Below, one piece after another: positions 1-8,240 of a stretch of 36,907 bases of DNA (the stretch's first letter is position 1; each line of letters starts with the position of its first letter). Made by a program: the position numbers and the translations under genes. The stretch is taken from the NCBI GenBank assembly GCA_015056005.1, contig SVHB01000019.1:1-36907 (forward strand), written 5' to 3'. This DNA is from Clostridiales bacterium. Lineage in GTDB: Bacteria; Bacillota; Clostridia; Christensenellales; UBA1750. A model generated the notes under the pieces. The model was not told the DNA's origin. It ran no database searches and was given only the letters and a program-made list of their open reading frames with translations.

Positions 1-1335
1 CCTCTTTGCGTATGCGTCGATAAGCTTGACCCTGTGAGGATGGATATCGCAGGAGGTTACTCTGCCGGTGCCGTTTAACAGATCGCCGATATAGCAGCTC
101 TTGCCGCCGGGAGCAGCGCAGGCGTCGAGCACGCGCGCGCCGTTTTTGACCTTCAGAAGATCGCAGGCAAGCATGGAAGCTTCGCCGATAATGGATATCT
201 GACCTCTTGCAAAAAGCTCGCTTTGCGCCATTGCGCCGCCGGATACGATATAAGCATCGGTATATTCGGACTTTCTGTATTCAAGCTTGGAAGCGTCAAG
301 CCATTTTTCCAACATTTCGTTTGAATATTTGGTTTTGCCCGCGCGCACTGCCATGCCGCTCTTGCCGTCGGAGGAAAGGAATTCCTTTGCGCCCTCAACG
401 CCCATTTCTCCCACCAGCGATTCAAGCAGCCACATGGGGGTAGAGGTCTCGATAGAGAGCCTTTCCATTGGATCTTCGGGCAGCTCTCTTACGCCGTTTC
501 TCATAAAGGAGCGCAGTATGCCGTTGATAACGGGGCAGAGCCTTTCAAGCCCGCGTGATCTTACAAGCTCAACAGCCTCGTTGCAGATGGCGTTCGGGGG
601 GATCCTGTCAAGGAACAGCTTCTGATATACTGCCATTCTAAGGATCTCCAGAACATCCGCTCTGGTGAAGGGCTCGCGGACAAAGGGAGCTATCACATAA
701 TCAAGATAAAGCCTTTTTTCAATGGAGCCGTAGAAAAGCTCGGTGCAGAGTCTTCTGTCTTCATCGGAAAGCTGAGTCTTTTTAAGCACGCCGTCAAGCG
801 CAAGACCGGTATATGCCTGATCCTCTTCAACCGCCAGCAATGCTTCCAGCGCTGCAATGCGCGCAGGAGAAGCGCCCCTTGGTGCTCTTTCCTCCAAAGG
901 ACGGGGACGCCTTGACCTGAACTCGCCGCCATCCTCCCTGAAAGGCTTTCTTTCGCCGTTTTCGCGGTCGAAGGGCTTTCTTTCACCGTCACGGCTAAAG
1001 CTTCTGCGCTCGCCGTCGCGGCTGAAGGGTTTTCTATCGCCGTTACGGTCAAAGCTTTTCCTTTCACCGTCTCGATCAAACGGCTTTCTTTCGCCGTCGC
1101 GCTCAAAAGGCCTGCGCGGTCTGTCAAAGCCGCGCTTTTCGTCGCCCTTGCGCTCAAAAGTTTTTTTCTCACCGTCGAAGCGGCGCTTTTCGCCGTTGTA
1201 AGGCTTCTTTTCGCCATTATTTCTGTCAAAATGCTTCTTTTCGCCGTTATAGCGATCGTTGTGCTTTCTCTCGCCGTTATACGAGCGTTTTTCGCCGCTG
1301 TGTTCGTTTTTGTCAAATGTGCTACGCTTATCCAT
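1..1335 (-). CDS. rsmB: 16S rRNA m5C967 methyltransferase RsmB, 3' end cut by window, with a long repeat-rich N-terminal extension
   Basis: The reading frame is open from an ATG at 1335 (upstream AAAGGA) to the window edge, 445 codons. Residues about 157-290 read as the NusB-like RNA-binding domain of RsmB/Sun, and residues 402-412 carry the SAM-binding signature LDACAAPGGKS. The PCQ/catalytic cysteine region lies outside the window. The family methylates C967 of 16S rRNA before 30S assembly is complete. Residues 1-155 are unusual: a hydrophilic tract rich in Arg, Lys, Asp, Glu, Gly and Phe, built on a nine-residue DGERKPFDR-type repeat, where ordinary RsmB starts almost directly with the NusB domain. 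The gene begins 22 nt after the fmt stop and is the last visible gene of the yicC-rsmB operon. The enzyme assignment is secure; the role of the extension is unknown. Confidence 0.95.
   Translation of the reverse strand, partial: MDKRSTFDKNEHSGEKRSYNGERKHNDRYNGEKKHFDRNNGEKKPYNGEKRRFDGEKKTFERKGDEKRGFDRPRRPFERDGERKPFDRDGERKSFDRNGDRKPFSRDGERRSFSRDGERKPFDRENGERKPFREDGGEFRSRRPRPLEERAPRGASPARIAALEALLAVEEDQAYTGLALDGVLKKTQLSDEDRRLCTELFYGSIEKRLYLDYVIAPFVREPFTRADVLEILRMAVYQKLFLDRIPPNAICNEAVELVRSRGLERLCPVINGILRSFMRNGVRELPEDPMERLSIETSTPMWLLESLVGEMGVEGAKEFLSSDGKSGMAVRAGKTKYSNEMLEKWLDASKLEYRKSEYTDAYIVSGGAMAQSELFARGQISIIGEASMLACDLLKVKNGARVLDACAAPGGKSCYIGDLLNGTGRVTSCDIHPHRVKLIDAYAKR
937..1098 (-). repeat. Tandem 27-bp coding repeat within rsmB
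   Basis: Six consecutive units of nine residues are encoded, RsmB residues 80-133: DGERKPFDR, DGERKSFDR, NGDRKPFSR, DGERRSFSR, DGERKPFDR and ENGERKPFR. More diverged NGEKK/GEKR units continue upstream to about 1305. The last unit has slipped slightly in register. Codons vary between copies, which suggests the repeat is kept at the protein level and is not a very recent DNA duplication. Confidence 0.9.
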
Positions 1336-1357
1336 TATGATTTTCCTTTCGGTTTAT

Positions 1358-2287
1358 CTATTTTGCAAAGGAGCCTGCTGTAATATTATGGCCTCTGAGA
1401 TAATCGGACGCATTTATCGCTTTGCCGCCGGGAACCTGAATGATCTTTGCTTCCACAGCGCCCTGTCCGCAGGCGATCACGAGCCCGTTTTTGGGATCGG
1501 CAAAGAGAACTTCGCCGCATTTTCCGCTCAGCTCGGTTCTGATAACGGTCTTATATATCTTTGTGACCTGACCTTCCAGTTCACAAAAAGCTATCGGCCA
1601 TGAATTCATTCCTCTTACAAGATCGTGCACCTGCTGTGCTGTTTTTGAAAAATCGATCTTTGCGTCCTGCTTTTCTATCATGGAGCAATGAGTCGCCTTT
1701 TCATGATCCTGCGGGGTCCTTGTAACGCTTCCGTCCTCGATCGCCTTCAAAGTCTTGATTATGGTCTTTGCGCCCAGCTCGGAGAGCCTGTCGAAAAGCT
1801 CGTCGGCGGTCTCGTCAGGCAGGATATCAATGGTATCGCACATTATGATATCGCCCTCGTCAACGCCCCTTGAGGTATACATGGTGGTGACGCCCGTCTG
1901 CTTTTCGCCGTTTATTATAGCCCACTGTATGGGAGCTGCGCCCCTGTATTTGGGCAGTATCGAAGCATGGATATTGACCGTGCCCAGCGGCGGTACTTCA
2001 AGATTCTTTCTGGAAAGTATCTGACCGAAGGCCGCAGTCACGCAAAGATCGGGCTTGAGGCTCCTTAAAGTATCAAGACCTTCCTGTTTGCTGATCTTTT
2101 CAAACTGGAACACCGGGATCCCAAGCTCCTGAGCGCAGACCTTTGCTTCGCACGCAGTGAGCTTCTGCTTTCTGCCGACGGGTCTGTCGGGCTGGCAGAA
2201 TACGCCAACGACCTCATAGCCGTTTTCGACAATAGCTCTGAGCGGCTTTTCGGCAAAATCGGGAGTGCCCATAAAAACTATGCGCAT
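1358..2287 (-). CDS. fmt: Methionyl-tRNA formyltransferase
   Basis: This 309-residue protein has the usual length for Fmt, which formylates initiator Met-tRNA using 10-formyl-tetrahydrofolate. The N-terminal formyltransferase fold starts MRIVFMGTPDFA. The catalytic set is visible as N105 and H107 in NIHASILPKYRGAAPIQ, and D146 in the DEGD segment. The C-terminal half (about 205-309) is the tRNA-binding OB-like domain. It starts one nucleotide after the def stop codon. The def-fmt pair is the classic arrangement linking addition and removal of the N-formyl group, and rsmB follows, as in many bacteria. Confidence 0.97.
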   Translation of the reverse strand: MRIVFMGTPDFAEKPLRAIVENGYEVVGVFCQPDRPVGRKQKLTACEAKVCAQELGIPVFQFEKISKQEGLDTLRSLKPDLCVTAAFGQILSRKNLEVPPLGTVNIHASILPKYRGAAPIQWAIINGEKQTGVTTMYTSRGVDEGDIIMCDTIDILPDETADELFDRLSELGAKTIIKTLKAIEDGSVTRTPQDHEKATHCSMIEKQDAKIDFSKTAQQVHDLVRGMNSWPIAFCELEGQVTKIYKTVIRTELSGKCGEVLFADPKNGLVIACGQGAVEAKIIQVPGGKAINASDYLRGHNITAGSFAK

Positions 2288-2288
2288 C

Positions 2289-2747
2289 TTATTTCTTCAC
2301 CTCGGGCTTATTCATCTTATCGATATAAAGAATGCCGTCCAGATGATCGGTCTCATGGCAGATACACCTTGCCATAAGGCCGCTTGCCTTCATTGTGAAG
2401 GGCTTGCCGTTTCTGTCAATAGCTTCAACGGTCACATACATCGGGCGCTTCACAGTGTCGTTTGGTCTGTCGGGAACGGAAAGGCAGCCTTCGGGACCGT
2501 CCTGTTCGCCGGACATCTCGGTAATTACGGGGTTAATGAACTCTACCAGCCCCTGACCGCAGTCAGCCACGAAAATTCGCTTGAGCACGCCCACCTGAGG
2601 CGCTGCAAGTCCGGCGCCCTGAGCCTCTCTGAGGGTCTGGATCATATCGTCCAGAAGGGTGATGGTACGCTTATTTATAACTTCTACTTCCTTTGAAACC
2701 TTGCGCAGGGTCTCGTCACCTATGGTGATTATCTTGCGGATAGCCAT
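2289..2747 (-). CDS. def: Peptide deformylase
   Basis: This 152-residue metalloenzyme removes the formyl group from nascent proteins. All three family motifs are present: GAGLAAPQ (44-51), EGCLS (86-90) with metal ligand C88, and HETDH (131-135) supplying H131, H135 and the catalytic E132. The length fits a type 1 enzyme. It lies 30 nt downstream of the priA stop and almost touches fmt, so the two enzymes of the formyl-methionine cycle are probably translated together. Confidence 0.97.
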   Translation of the reverse strand: MAIRKIITIGDETLRKVSKEVEVINKRTITLLDDMIQTLREAQGAGLAAPQVGVLKRIFVADCGQGLVEFINPVITEMSGEQDGPEGCLSVPDRPNDTVKRPMYVTVEAIDRNGKPFTMKASGLMARCICHETDHLDGILYIDKMNKPEVKK

Positions 2748-2777
2748 ATTTATTACCTCTGTAAATTGATTTTATTA

Positions 2778-4985
2778 TTAAAGCATGCTCTGCGGATTTA
2801 TCTCAAGCTCGCATTTTGCGCCTTTGTAACCTTCCTGCGACAGAGCGCTTAAAAAGTCCAGTATTTCCTCGCTCCGTGCAGCCGATATCTTAAAAAATAT
2901 CTGCCAGCGATGATTGCCCTTGATATAGGCTATCGGGGCTTCCATGGAGCGATAATGCAATACGTTTTTTCTTTGCTGCGGGTTTTCGCTTATCCAGCTT
3001 TCAAAAGCCGAGTTCGCCTGCTTTGCGGCCTGCATGAGCTTTCCTTCGTCCGGACCCGAAAACAAAAGCCTTGCATACACGGTATACGGAGGGAAGAGTC
3101 CTTTCCTTCTGTAACCTATCTCCTGCATATAAAAAGCTCTGTAATCCTGCTTTGCCGCGTATTGAACGGCGTAATGATCGGGATCGTAAGTCTGGAAAAA
3201 CACCTTTCCGGGGAGCTTTGCGCGCCCTGCTCTGCCCGCGACCTGAGTCAGTAACCCGAAAGCTCTCTCGGGGCTTCTGTAATCGGGCATCGAGAGCATC
3301 ATATCGCAGGAAACCACGCCCACAACGGTAACGCTTGGGAAATCATGCCCCTTTGCTATCATCTGGGTGCCGATGAGCAGCTGCGCCCTTCCCTCTCTGA
3401 ACTCGGTCAATATCTTCAGATGTCCGTCCTTGCCTGCTGTGGTATCAGCGTCCATCCTCGCGACTGTGATCCCGGGGAAGAGCTTGTTTATCTCGTCCTC
3501 GACCCTTTCGGTACCCGATCCGAAATAACGGATAAGGTTTGAACCGCATTCCGGGCAAGTTTTGGGCGGCGGGCACGAATAACCGCAGTAATGGCATCTA
3601 AGCTGCGAGTCGCCCTGATGATATGTCATGGCAACATCGCACGCAGGGCACTTTACCGTTTTTCCGCAGGAGCGGCAGGAAACAAATGTATTATAGCCGC
3701 GCCTGTTCATAAAAAGCATCGCCTGCTGCCCTTTTTCAAAGCATTCTCTGAGCGCTTTTATAAGCGCGCCCGAGAACATCGAGCGGTTGCCCTTTACCAG
3801 TTCCTCGCGCATATCTACTATGTTGACCTCAGGCAGCGGCTTTCCGTTAACCCTGCCGTGAAGCTCGATAAGGTTATAATAGCCTCTGAGCGCGTTATGG
3901 TATGTTTTTATCTGAGGAGTCGCACTGCCCAAAACCAGAACCGCGCCTTTTTGAGCGCATCTTTGGACCGCAACCTCTCTTGTGTCGTATTTGGGAGTTT
4001 TTTCGGAATTATAGCTGGTCTCATGTTCCTCATCGACAACTATAAGCCCAAGATCGGAAACAGGAGCGAACACTGCGCTTCTTGCGCCCACAACGACCTG
4101 CGCCTGTCCCGTCCTTATCCTCCACCATTCATCAAAGCGCTCGCCTGCGGAAAGCCGCGAATGCAGCACAGCGGCGTTATCGCCGAATTTCTGGCTGAAC
4201 CAATCTACCATCTGGGGCGTGAGCGCGATCTCCGGCACAAGGATTATCGCCTGTTTTCCCATATCAAGCGCTTTTCTGACCAGGTGGCAGTAAACCTCGG
4301 TCTTGCCCGATCCGGTAACGCCGTTGAGCAAAAACCTGCCTCCGCCGCTTTCCATAGCAGCGCTCATCTCGTCTATGGCGCTTTTTTGAGCTTCGGTGGG
4401 CGTAAACAGCGGCTGCATCGGCATATATCCGCCCGAAAACGGGCTTCTGCGCAAAGGCTTTTCGATAACCTCGACATACCCCTTCTTTTCAAGGGCTTTA
4501 ACAGCAGCATAGGAATCGGGCAAAGTGCTCAAAAACATCTCTCCGCCCATGCTTTCGATAGTTCTTAATACCTCAAGCTGCTTTTTGGCTCTTGAAAGAT
4601 CCGCATCATCGGCGCTTTTTTTAAGCCTTACAGCCTTTCTGACCAAAGGACCTACGGCATTTTCGCCGCGCATCTGCGCAGGTATCATAAGCCGCAGGCA
4701 GTCCACCAGCATGCAGCGGTATTTCTTTTTCATCCAAACCGCAAGGTCGATCAGCTCGGGCAGCACGGCGGGTTCTTCGTCGAGCTTTGAAATGATGCTC
4801 TTTATCTTTTCTTCGGGATAATCGGCTTCATCCTTGAGCTCAACAACATAACCTTCGATATTCCTTTTGCCGAAGGGCACTATGACCCTGTCGCCTATCT
4901 CGACCTCAAAGGGAGTTTTGTAGATATAGCGCTTGTCCATGCCGGAGACGGCAACTTCGACTATGACATCGGCATACTTATGCAT
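2778..4985 (-). CDS. priA: Primosomal protein N' (replication restart helicase PriA)
   Basis: This 735-residue superfamily 2 helicase recognises stalled forks and reloads the replisome. The N-terminal 3'-DNA-binding domain covers about residues 1-105, followed by a winged-helix part. Walker A is GVTGSGKT (222-229) and Walker B is DEEH (318-321). An inserted zinc-binding region has cysteines at 437, 440, 446, 449, 464, 467, 477 and 480, as in other PriA proteins. Helicase motif V/VI sequence GTQMIAKGHDFP and QVAGRAGR lies toward the C-terminus. The ATG at 4985 overlaps the end of coaB by 8 nt, so translation is probably coupled. The coaBC-priA-def-fmt order is common in Firmicutes. Confidence 0.97.
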   Translation of the reverse strand: MHKYADVIVEVAVSGMDKRYIYKTPFEVEIGDRVIVPFGKRNIEGYVVELKDEADYPEEKIKSIISKLDEEPAVLPELIDLAVWMKKKYRCMLVDCLRLMIPAQMRGENAVGPLVRKAVRLKKSADDADLSRAKKQLEVLRTIESMGGEMFLSTLPDSYAAVKALEKKGYVEVIEKPLRRSPFSGGYMPMQPLFTPTEAQKSAIDEMSAAMESGGGRFLLNGVTGSGKTEVYCHLVRKALDMGKQAIILVPEIALTPQMVDWFSQKFGDNAAVLHSRLSAGERFDEWWRIRTGQAQVVVGARSAVFAPVSDLGLIVVDEEHETSYNSEKTPKYDTREVAVQRCAQKGAVLVLGSATPQIKTYHNALRGYYNLIELHGRVNGKPLPEVNIVDMREELVKGNRSMFSGALIKALRECFEKGQQAMLFMNRRGYNTFVSCRSCGKTVKCPACDVAMTYHQGDSQLRCHYCGYSCPPPKTCPECGSNLIRYFGSGTERVEDEINKLFPGITVARMDADTTAGKDGHLKILTEFREGRAQLLIGTQMIAKGHDFPSVTVVGVVSCDMMLSMPDYRSPERAFGLLTQVAGRAGRAKLPGKVFFQTYDPDHYAVQYAAKQDYRAFYMQEIGYRRKGLFPPYTVYARLLFSGPDEGKLMQAAKQANSAFESWISENPQQRKNVLHYRSMEAPIAYIKGNHRWQIFFKISAARSEEILDFLSALSQEGYKGAKCELEINPQSML

Positions 4986-5640
4986 TCTTACCCTTCAAAA
5001 GCTCAAAAGCCTTTTCTACTATGATGCCCGCAAGCTCGGTTTTGGACATCAGGGGATAATCGAACCTTTCCTCCATCGTCATAATGGTGGCGATGTTCGT
5101 ATCCACGTTGAACCCGGCGCCGGGCTTAGTAACATCGTTTGCAACGATCATATCTGCGTTCTTTTTCATGAGCTTGCCCTTGGCGTTATCTATCACGTCA
5201 TTGGTCTCGGCCGCAAAAACCACGAACACCTGATCATCGCGCTTGTTTTTGCCGATGGTTGCGGCAACATCCGGATTTTCTACAAGGCGGATAACCATAT
5301 CGTCGCCGCCCTTCTTTTTCATCTTAACGGGGCTGACGCTTTCGGGTCTGTAGTCGGCGGGAGCCGCAGACTGAATGACTATATCAGCCTCGGGCGCAAA
5401 TTTCAGCGCCGCATCAAGCAGATCCAGAGTGCTTTCTATATCCACCTTTTCCGCTCCTTCGGGCGCAGGAATGGACACGGGGCCCGAAATGAGGATGACC
5501 CTTGCGCCCATATCCAAGGCTGCCTTGGCAATGGAATAACCCATTTTACCGGAAGAAAAATTGGATATATAGCGAACAGGGTCTAACCGTTCCCGGGTAG
5601 GCCCTGCAGTAACTACTACGGTTCTGCCTGTCAAAATCAT
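4978..5640 (-). CDS. coaB: Phosphopantothenate--cysteine ligase (CoaB), free-standing
   Basis: This 220-residue protein corresponds to the CoaB half of the bifunctional CoaBC (Dfp). It joins cysteine to 4'-phosphopantothenate in coenzyme A synthesis. Family signatures are TAGPTRERLDPVRYISN near the N-terminus followed by SSGKMG, the AAPADYRP loop, and the FAAET and ANDV segments. The chosen start is the ATG at 5640, which overlaps the coaC stop as ATGA. A TTG three codons upstream also keeps the frame but is less likely. In most bacteria the two activities are fused, so here the fusion point is occupied by a stop-start junction. Separate coaB genes are known in streptococci and enterococci. 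The frame contains no disruption. Confidence 0.93.
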   Translation of the reverse strand: MILTGRTVVVTAGPTRERLDPVRYISNFSSGKMGYSIAKAALDMGARVILISGPVSIPAPEGAEKVDIESTLDLLDAALKFAPEADIVIQSAAPADYRPESVSPVKMKKKGGDDMVIRLVENPDVAATIGKNKRDDQVFVVFAAETNDVIDNAKGKLMKKNADMIVANDVTKPGAGFNVDTNIATIMTMEERFDYPLMSKTELAGIIVEKAFELLKGKNA

Positions 5641-6191
5641 TTTGCACAAAGCAGTTGCACCGCCTTTTCAACTATTTCAGAAGCATCGACAAGCCTGCCA
5701 ACGCCAAGATCCCCGTTTGCCAGCCTGCCCTCGCCGGGGCCGATGAACTCATAGCCAAGCTTTTTGAGCTCTTCGATATTGCGCTGGGTGATGGGGTTCA
5801 AATACATATTATGGTTCATCGCAGGGGCAATAAGCACCTTTGCGGTAGTTGCCATAACGGTGGTGGTGAGCATATCATCGGCAATACCCGCATATACCTT
5901 GCCGATAAAATTCGCGGTGGCGGGAGCGATAACAAAAAGATCGCTGCGCTTTGCTATTGAGATATGCTCCACTTCCCAAGACCTTATCCTGTCGAACATG
6001 CCGACGCTTACGGGGTTGTTTGAAAGGATCTCAAAGGTCAAAGGAGTAACAAACTCGGTTGCGTTTTCGGTCATGATAACGGTAACATCGGCGCCGAGCT
6101 TTCTAAGACCAGATACGACCTCGCATGCCTTATAAACAGCGATGCCGCCGGTCACGCCGACACAGACCTTTTTGCCCTTGATGCTTTCCAT
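5637..6191 (-). CDS. coaC: Phosphopantothenoylcysteine decarboxylase (CoaC), free-standing; Asn at the usual active-site Cys
   Basis: This 184-residue flavoprotein corresponds to the CoaC half of CoaBC and decarboxylates phosphopantothenoylcysteine. Visible motifs are GVTGGIAVYKA (FMN binding), the catalytic-His segment VEHISIAKRSDLFVIAPATA with H76, and PAMNHNMY with N126. In the flexible clamp the family normally has an ACG triplet whose Cys (C158 in E. coli) completes catalysis; here the sequence reads GRLANGDLG, with N159 in that place. The start is the ATG at 6191, placed by homology, one nucleotide after the rpoZ stop (TAATATG). A GTG at 6233 would add 14 unrelated residues. It ends in an ATGA overlap with coaB. 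Confidence 0.9.
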   Translation of the reverse strand: MESIKGKKVCVGVTGGIAVYKACEVVSGLRKLGADVTVIMTENATEFVTPLTFEILSNNPVSVGMFDRIRSWEVEHISIAKRSDLFVIAPATANFIGKVYAGIADDMLTTTVMATTAKVLIAPAMNHNMYLNPITQRNIEELKKLGYEFIGPGEGRLANGDLGVGRLVDASEIVEKAVQLLCAK

Positions 6192-6192
6192 A

Positions 6193-6399
6193 TTATTCTG
6201 CGTCAGCGGGACGCCTGTAACCCACGTTGCCACGCTCGATCTCGTTTAATGCGATAGCGATGGGCTTGGATTCGTTGATATCGATAAGGGGCTCATCACC
6301 GTTGACAAGTTCACGGGCGCGCTTGGAGGCGAGCACAACGAGGCTGTAACGGCAGTCAACTTTGTTTACAAGTTCTTTGATGGGGGGCTGAATGATCAT
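6193..6399 (-). CDS. rpoZ: DNA-directed RNA polymerase omega subunit
   Basis: This 68-residue protein has the omega fold: PPIKELVNKVDCRYSLVVLA followed by SKRARELV and a KPIAIALNEIERG helix. Omega assists folding and assembly of the beta' subunit of RNA polymerase. It follows gmk, the common bacterial order. The start overlaps the gmk stop as ATGA (6396-6399), which points to translational coupling. Confidence 0.95.
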   Translation of the reverse strand: MIIQPPIKELVNKVDCRYSLVVLASKRARELVNGDEPLIDINESKPIAIALNEIERGNVGYRRPADAE

Positions 6400-7025
6400 A
6401 ATAAAGTTTCCTCCTCCAAGGCTTTAATGAAAAGTTTCATTTCGTCGTTGTTGAAATATTTTTCGCCGTTTCCTGCAAGGATATCTTCGATCCTGTCTGC
6501 GGCCTGAGCGATCGTATCGTTGATAATGATATATTTGTAGCTGTTTGCCTTCGGTATTTCCTTATAGGAGATCGCAAATCTTTCGGCTACCTTGCCCGCG
6601 GTCTCCGTGCCTCTGCCCGCCAGACGCCTGTAAAGCTCCTTCATGGAAGGGGGCAGAATGAAAAGAGAGATAACATCCTCGGGCTTGCTGTTTGCCATTA
6701 CGTTCAATGCGCCCTGAGTATCGATCTCAAGGATAATATGCTTGCCGGCATTTAGCCTTTCTTCCACATAATCCTTCGGGGTACCGTAGCTTGTGGAATA
6801 AAGCCTTGCGTACTCAAGGAAACCGCCTTTTTCCGCGTTTTCGTCAAACTCCTGCTGAGTTTTGAAGAAATAATGCACTCCGTTTATCTCGCCCTCTCTG
6901 GGGGCTCTGGTGGTCCAGGAAACGGAATACTCTATATCGTCTCTCCTGCTCCTGAGCTCGCCTATCACCGCGCCTTTTCCTGTGCCGGAAGGAGCGCTGA
7001 TCAAAAGTATCTTACCCTTCTTCAT
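6396..7025 (-). CDS. gmk: Guanylate kinase
   Basis: This 209-residue enzyme converts GMP to GDP with ATP. The P-loop is [11 protein letters not shown] (10-20), with Ala where many family members have Gly. The GMP-binding region includes [19 protein letters not shown] and the [15 protein letters not shown] segment, and the lid contains RLAGRGTET. The ATG at 7025 lies inside the 3' end of remA (14-nt overlap) and is preceded by a strong GGAGGA ribosome-binding site within remA. The remA-gmk-rpoZ order is typical of Firmicutes. Confidence 0.97.
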   Translation of the reverse strand: MKKGKILLISAPSGTGKGAVIGELRSRRDDIEYSVSWTTRAPREGEINGVHYFFKTQQEFDENAEKGGFLEYARLYSTSYGTPKDYVEERLNAGKHIILEIDTQGALNVMANSKPEDVISLFILPPSMKELYRRLAGRGTETAGKVAERFAISYKEIPKANSYKYIIINDTIAQAADRIEDILAGNGEKYFNNDEMKLFIKALEEETLL

Positions 7026-7290
7026 CGGGAATCTCCTCCATCTTTGCAGCGGGTTTTCCGTCCAGCCTGCCCGCGATGGTCTCGGGCTGCACGGGAGAAA
7101 GTATGACCTGATTGCTGTCGGTTATAATGACCGCGCGGGTGCGTCTACCGTAGGTCGCGTCGATAAGCCTGCCGGAATCTCTCGCTTCCTGAATAATGCG
7201 CTTTATGGGAGCGGATTTTTCGCTGACGATGGCGATGACTCTTCCTGCCATTACCATATTGCCGTAACCGATATTTATAAGCTTATACAT
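7012..7290 (-). CDS. remA: RemA-like DNA-binding regulator (DUF370 family)
   Basis: This 92-residue protein matches the RemA/YlzA family. It starts [20 protein letters not shown] and has the conserved segment [20 protein letters not shown], then [15 protein letters not shown]. In Bacillus subtilis RemA activates extracellular matrix genes and osmoprotection genes as an oligomeric DNA-binding protein; whether the role is the same in Clostridia is not known to me. The sequence has no signal peptide or membrane segment. It begins 7 nt after the yicC stop and overlaps gmk. The conserved family neighbourhood (yicC-remA-gmk) supports the call. Confidence 0.92.
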   Translation of the reverse strand: MYKLINIGYGNMVMAGRVIAIVSEKSAPIKRIIQEARDSGRLIDATYGRRTRAVIITDSNQVILSPVQPETIAGRLDGKPAAKMEEIPDEEG

Positions 7291-7297
7291 CTTGCAC

Positions 7298-8170
7298 CTA
7301 TTCTATGTTCTGGACCTGCTCGCGGATCTTCTCTATCTCCGCCTTGATATCAACAACGAGCTGTGCGATTGTGATATCGGAAGCCTTGGAGCCGATGGTA
7401 TTGGTCTCGCGGTTGAGCTCCTGCACGATGAAATCGAGCCTTCTGCCGGTAGCTTCACTCTGATCATAAGTTTCGCGGATGGCCTTTACATGGCTGATTA
7501 TCCTTGTGAGCTCCTCGGCGATGCTTGCCTTATCGGCGAAGATGGCGACCTCCTGAATGAGCCTTGCTTCGTCCAAAGCAACATCGCCCATCAGCTGCTC
7601 AAGCCTTGCTTTGAGCTTATCCTTGTATTCGGATACGACCAGAGGCTCTCTTTTTGCTATCATATCGCGCTTTTCCATGATGATATCAAGCCTTGAGTCG
7701 ATATCGGCCATGAGCCTTGCGCCTTCCTGAGCCCTGCCCGCTTTCATCTGAGCGGCAGCATCGGCAAAAGCGGATCTTACGACCCCTATAATTGCTTCCT
7801 GATCGTCCTGATTATCGCTGAGCTTTACAGCGTCGGGGATCCTTAAAACATCCTGCACTGAAAGCTTGCCGGGAACGCCGAGCTCGTTTATCTGCTCGAC
7901 CGCCTTCTGGTACGCTTCGATCGCCGCAACGTCGACCAGAGCCTGCTTGGAATCGGTCCTTGTGTTCTGATAGGTCAGATATACATCGATATGACCGCGG
8001 GTAAAAGCCCCTTGAAGCAGCTTTCTAAGCTCATCTTCAAGATAGGACATCGCCCTTGGCATTCTGAAGGAAAGGTCAAGGAATCTGTGGTTGACGCTCT
8101 TGAGCTCAATAGTGATCTCGCGTCCGTCCACACAGCAGGTACCCCTGCCGAAACCTGTCATGCTGTTCAT
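7298..8170 (-). CDS. yicC: YicC/YloC-family endoribonuclease
   Basis: This 290-residue protein opens with the family hallmark [10 protein letters not shown] and has [15 protein letters not shown] shortly after. The C-terminal DUF1732-type region is visible in [20 protein letters not shown] and the closing [15 protein letters not shown] helix. YicC proteins cleave RNA, and E. coli YicC promotes decay of a small RNA. The gene leads the yicC-remA-gmk-rpoZ-coaCB-priA-def-fmt-rsmB cluster and has its own promoter at 8212-8240. Confidence 0.94.
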   Translation of the reverse strand: MNSMTGFGRGTCCVDGREITIELKSVNHRFLDLSFRMPRAMSYLEDELRKLLQGAFTRGHIDVYLTYQNTRTDSKQALVDVAAIEAYQKAVEQINELGVPGKLSVQDVLRIPDAVKLSDNQDDQEAIIGVVRSAFADAAAQMKAGRAQEGARLMADIDSRLDIIMEKRDMIAKREPLVVSEYKDKLKARLEQLMGDVALDEARLIQEVAIFADKASIAEELTRIISHVKAIRETYDQSEATGRRLDFIVQELNRETNTIGSKASDITIAQLVVDIKAEIEKIREQVQNIE

Positions 8171-8211
8171 AATGAAATCCCTTTCGCTAAAGTCGGTTTC
8201 TTCAAAAGAAT

Positions 8212-8240
8212 ATTATATCACATCTGCCCGTTCATATCAA
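8212..8240 (-). promoter_or_regulatory. Sigma-A-type promoter for yicC operon, inside the 3' end of truA
   Basis: On the minus strand a TTGATA box (8240-8235) is followed after exactly 17 nt by TATAAT (8217-8212). The -35 box and spacer overlap the last codons of truA. The predicted start of transcription, about 8205, leaves a leader of roughly 35 nt before yicC, with an AAAGGGAT ribosome-binding site. Confidence 0.8.

Noticed and set aside
857-1201. Plus-strand frame with SPSR-like repeats
   Set aside because: The repeats are the reverse reading of the RsmB nine-residue repeat; the RsmB frame continues into clear NusB and methyltransferase domains, while this frame ends in nothing recognisable.
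931-1305. Repeat tract considered as a CRISPR-like array
   Set aside because: The 27-bp units are adjacent, have no spacers, and keep one protein frame.
693-1316. Minus-strand frame of 207 codons, Ala/Thr/Lys-rich
   Set aside because: It is the +1-shifted reading of the same repeat region as rsmB and lacks any domain; the rsmB frame is the one that continues to the SAM-binding motif.
3591-4568. Plus-strand open frame of 325 codons opposite priA
   Set aside because: PriA on the minus strand has all helicase and zinc motifs; the plus-strand frame has no motif and no ribosome-binding site.
6192-6233. Upstream GTG start for coaC
   Set aside because: It would add 14 residues inside the rpoZ coding end; ATG 6191 matches the usual beginning of the family and the TAATATG junction.
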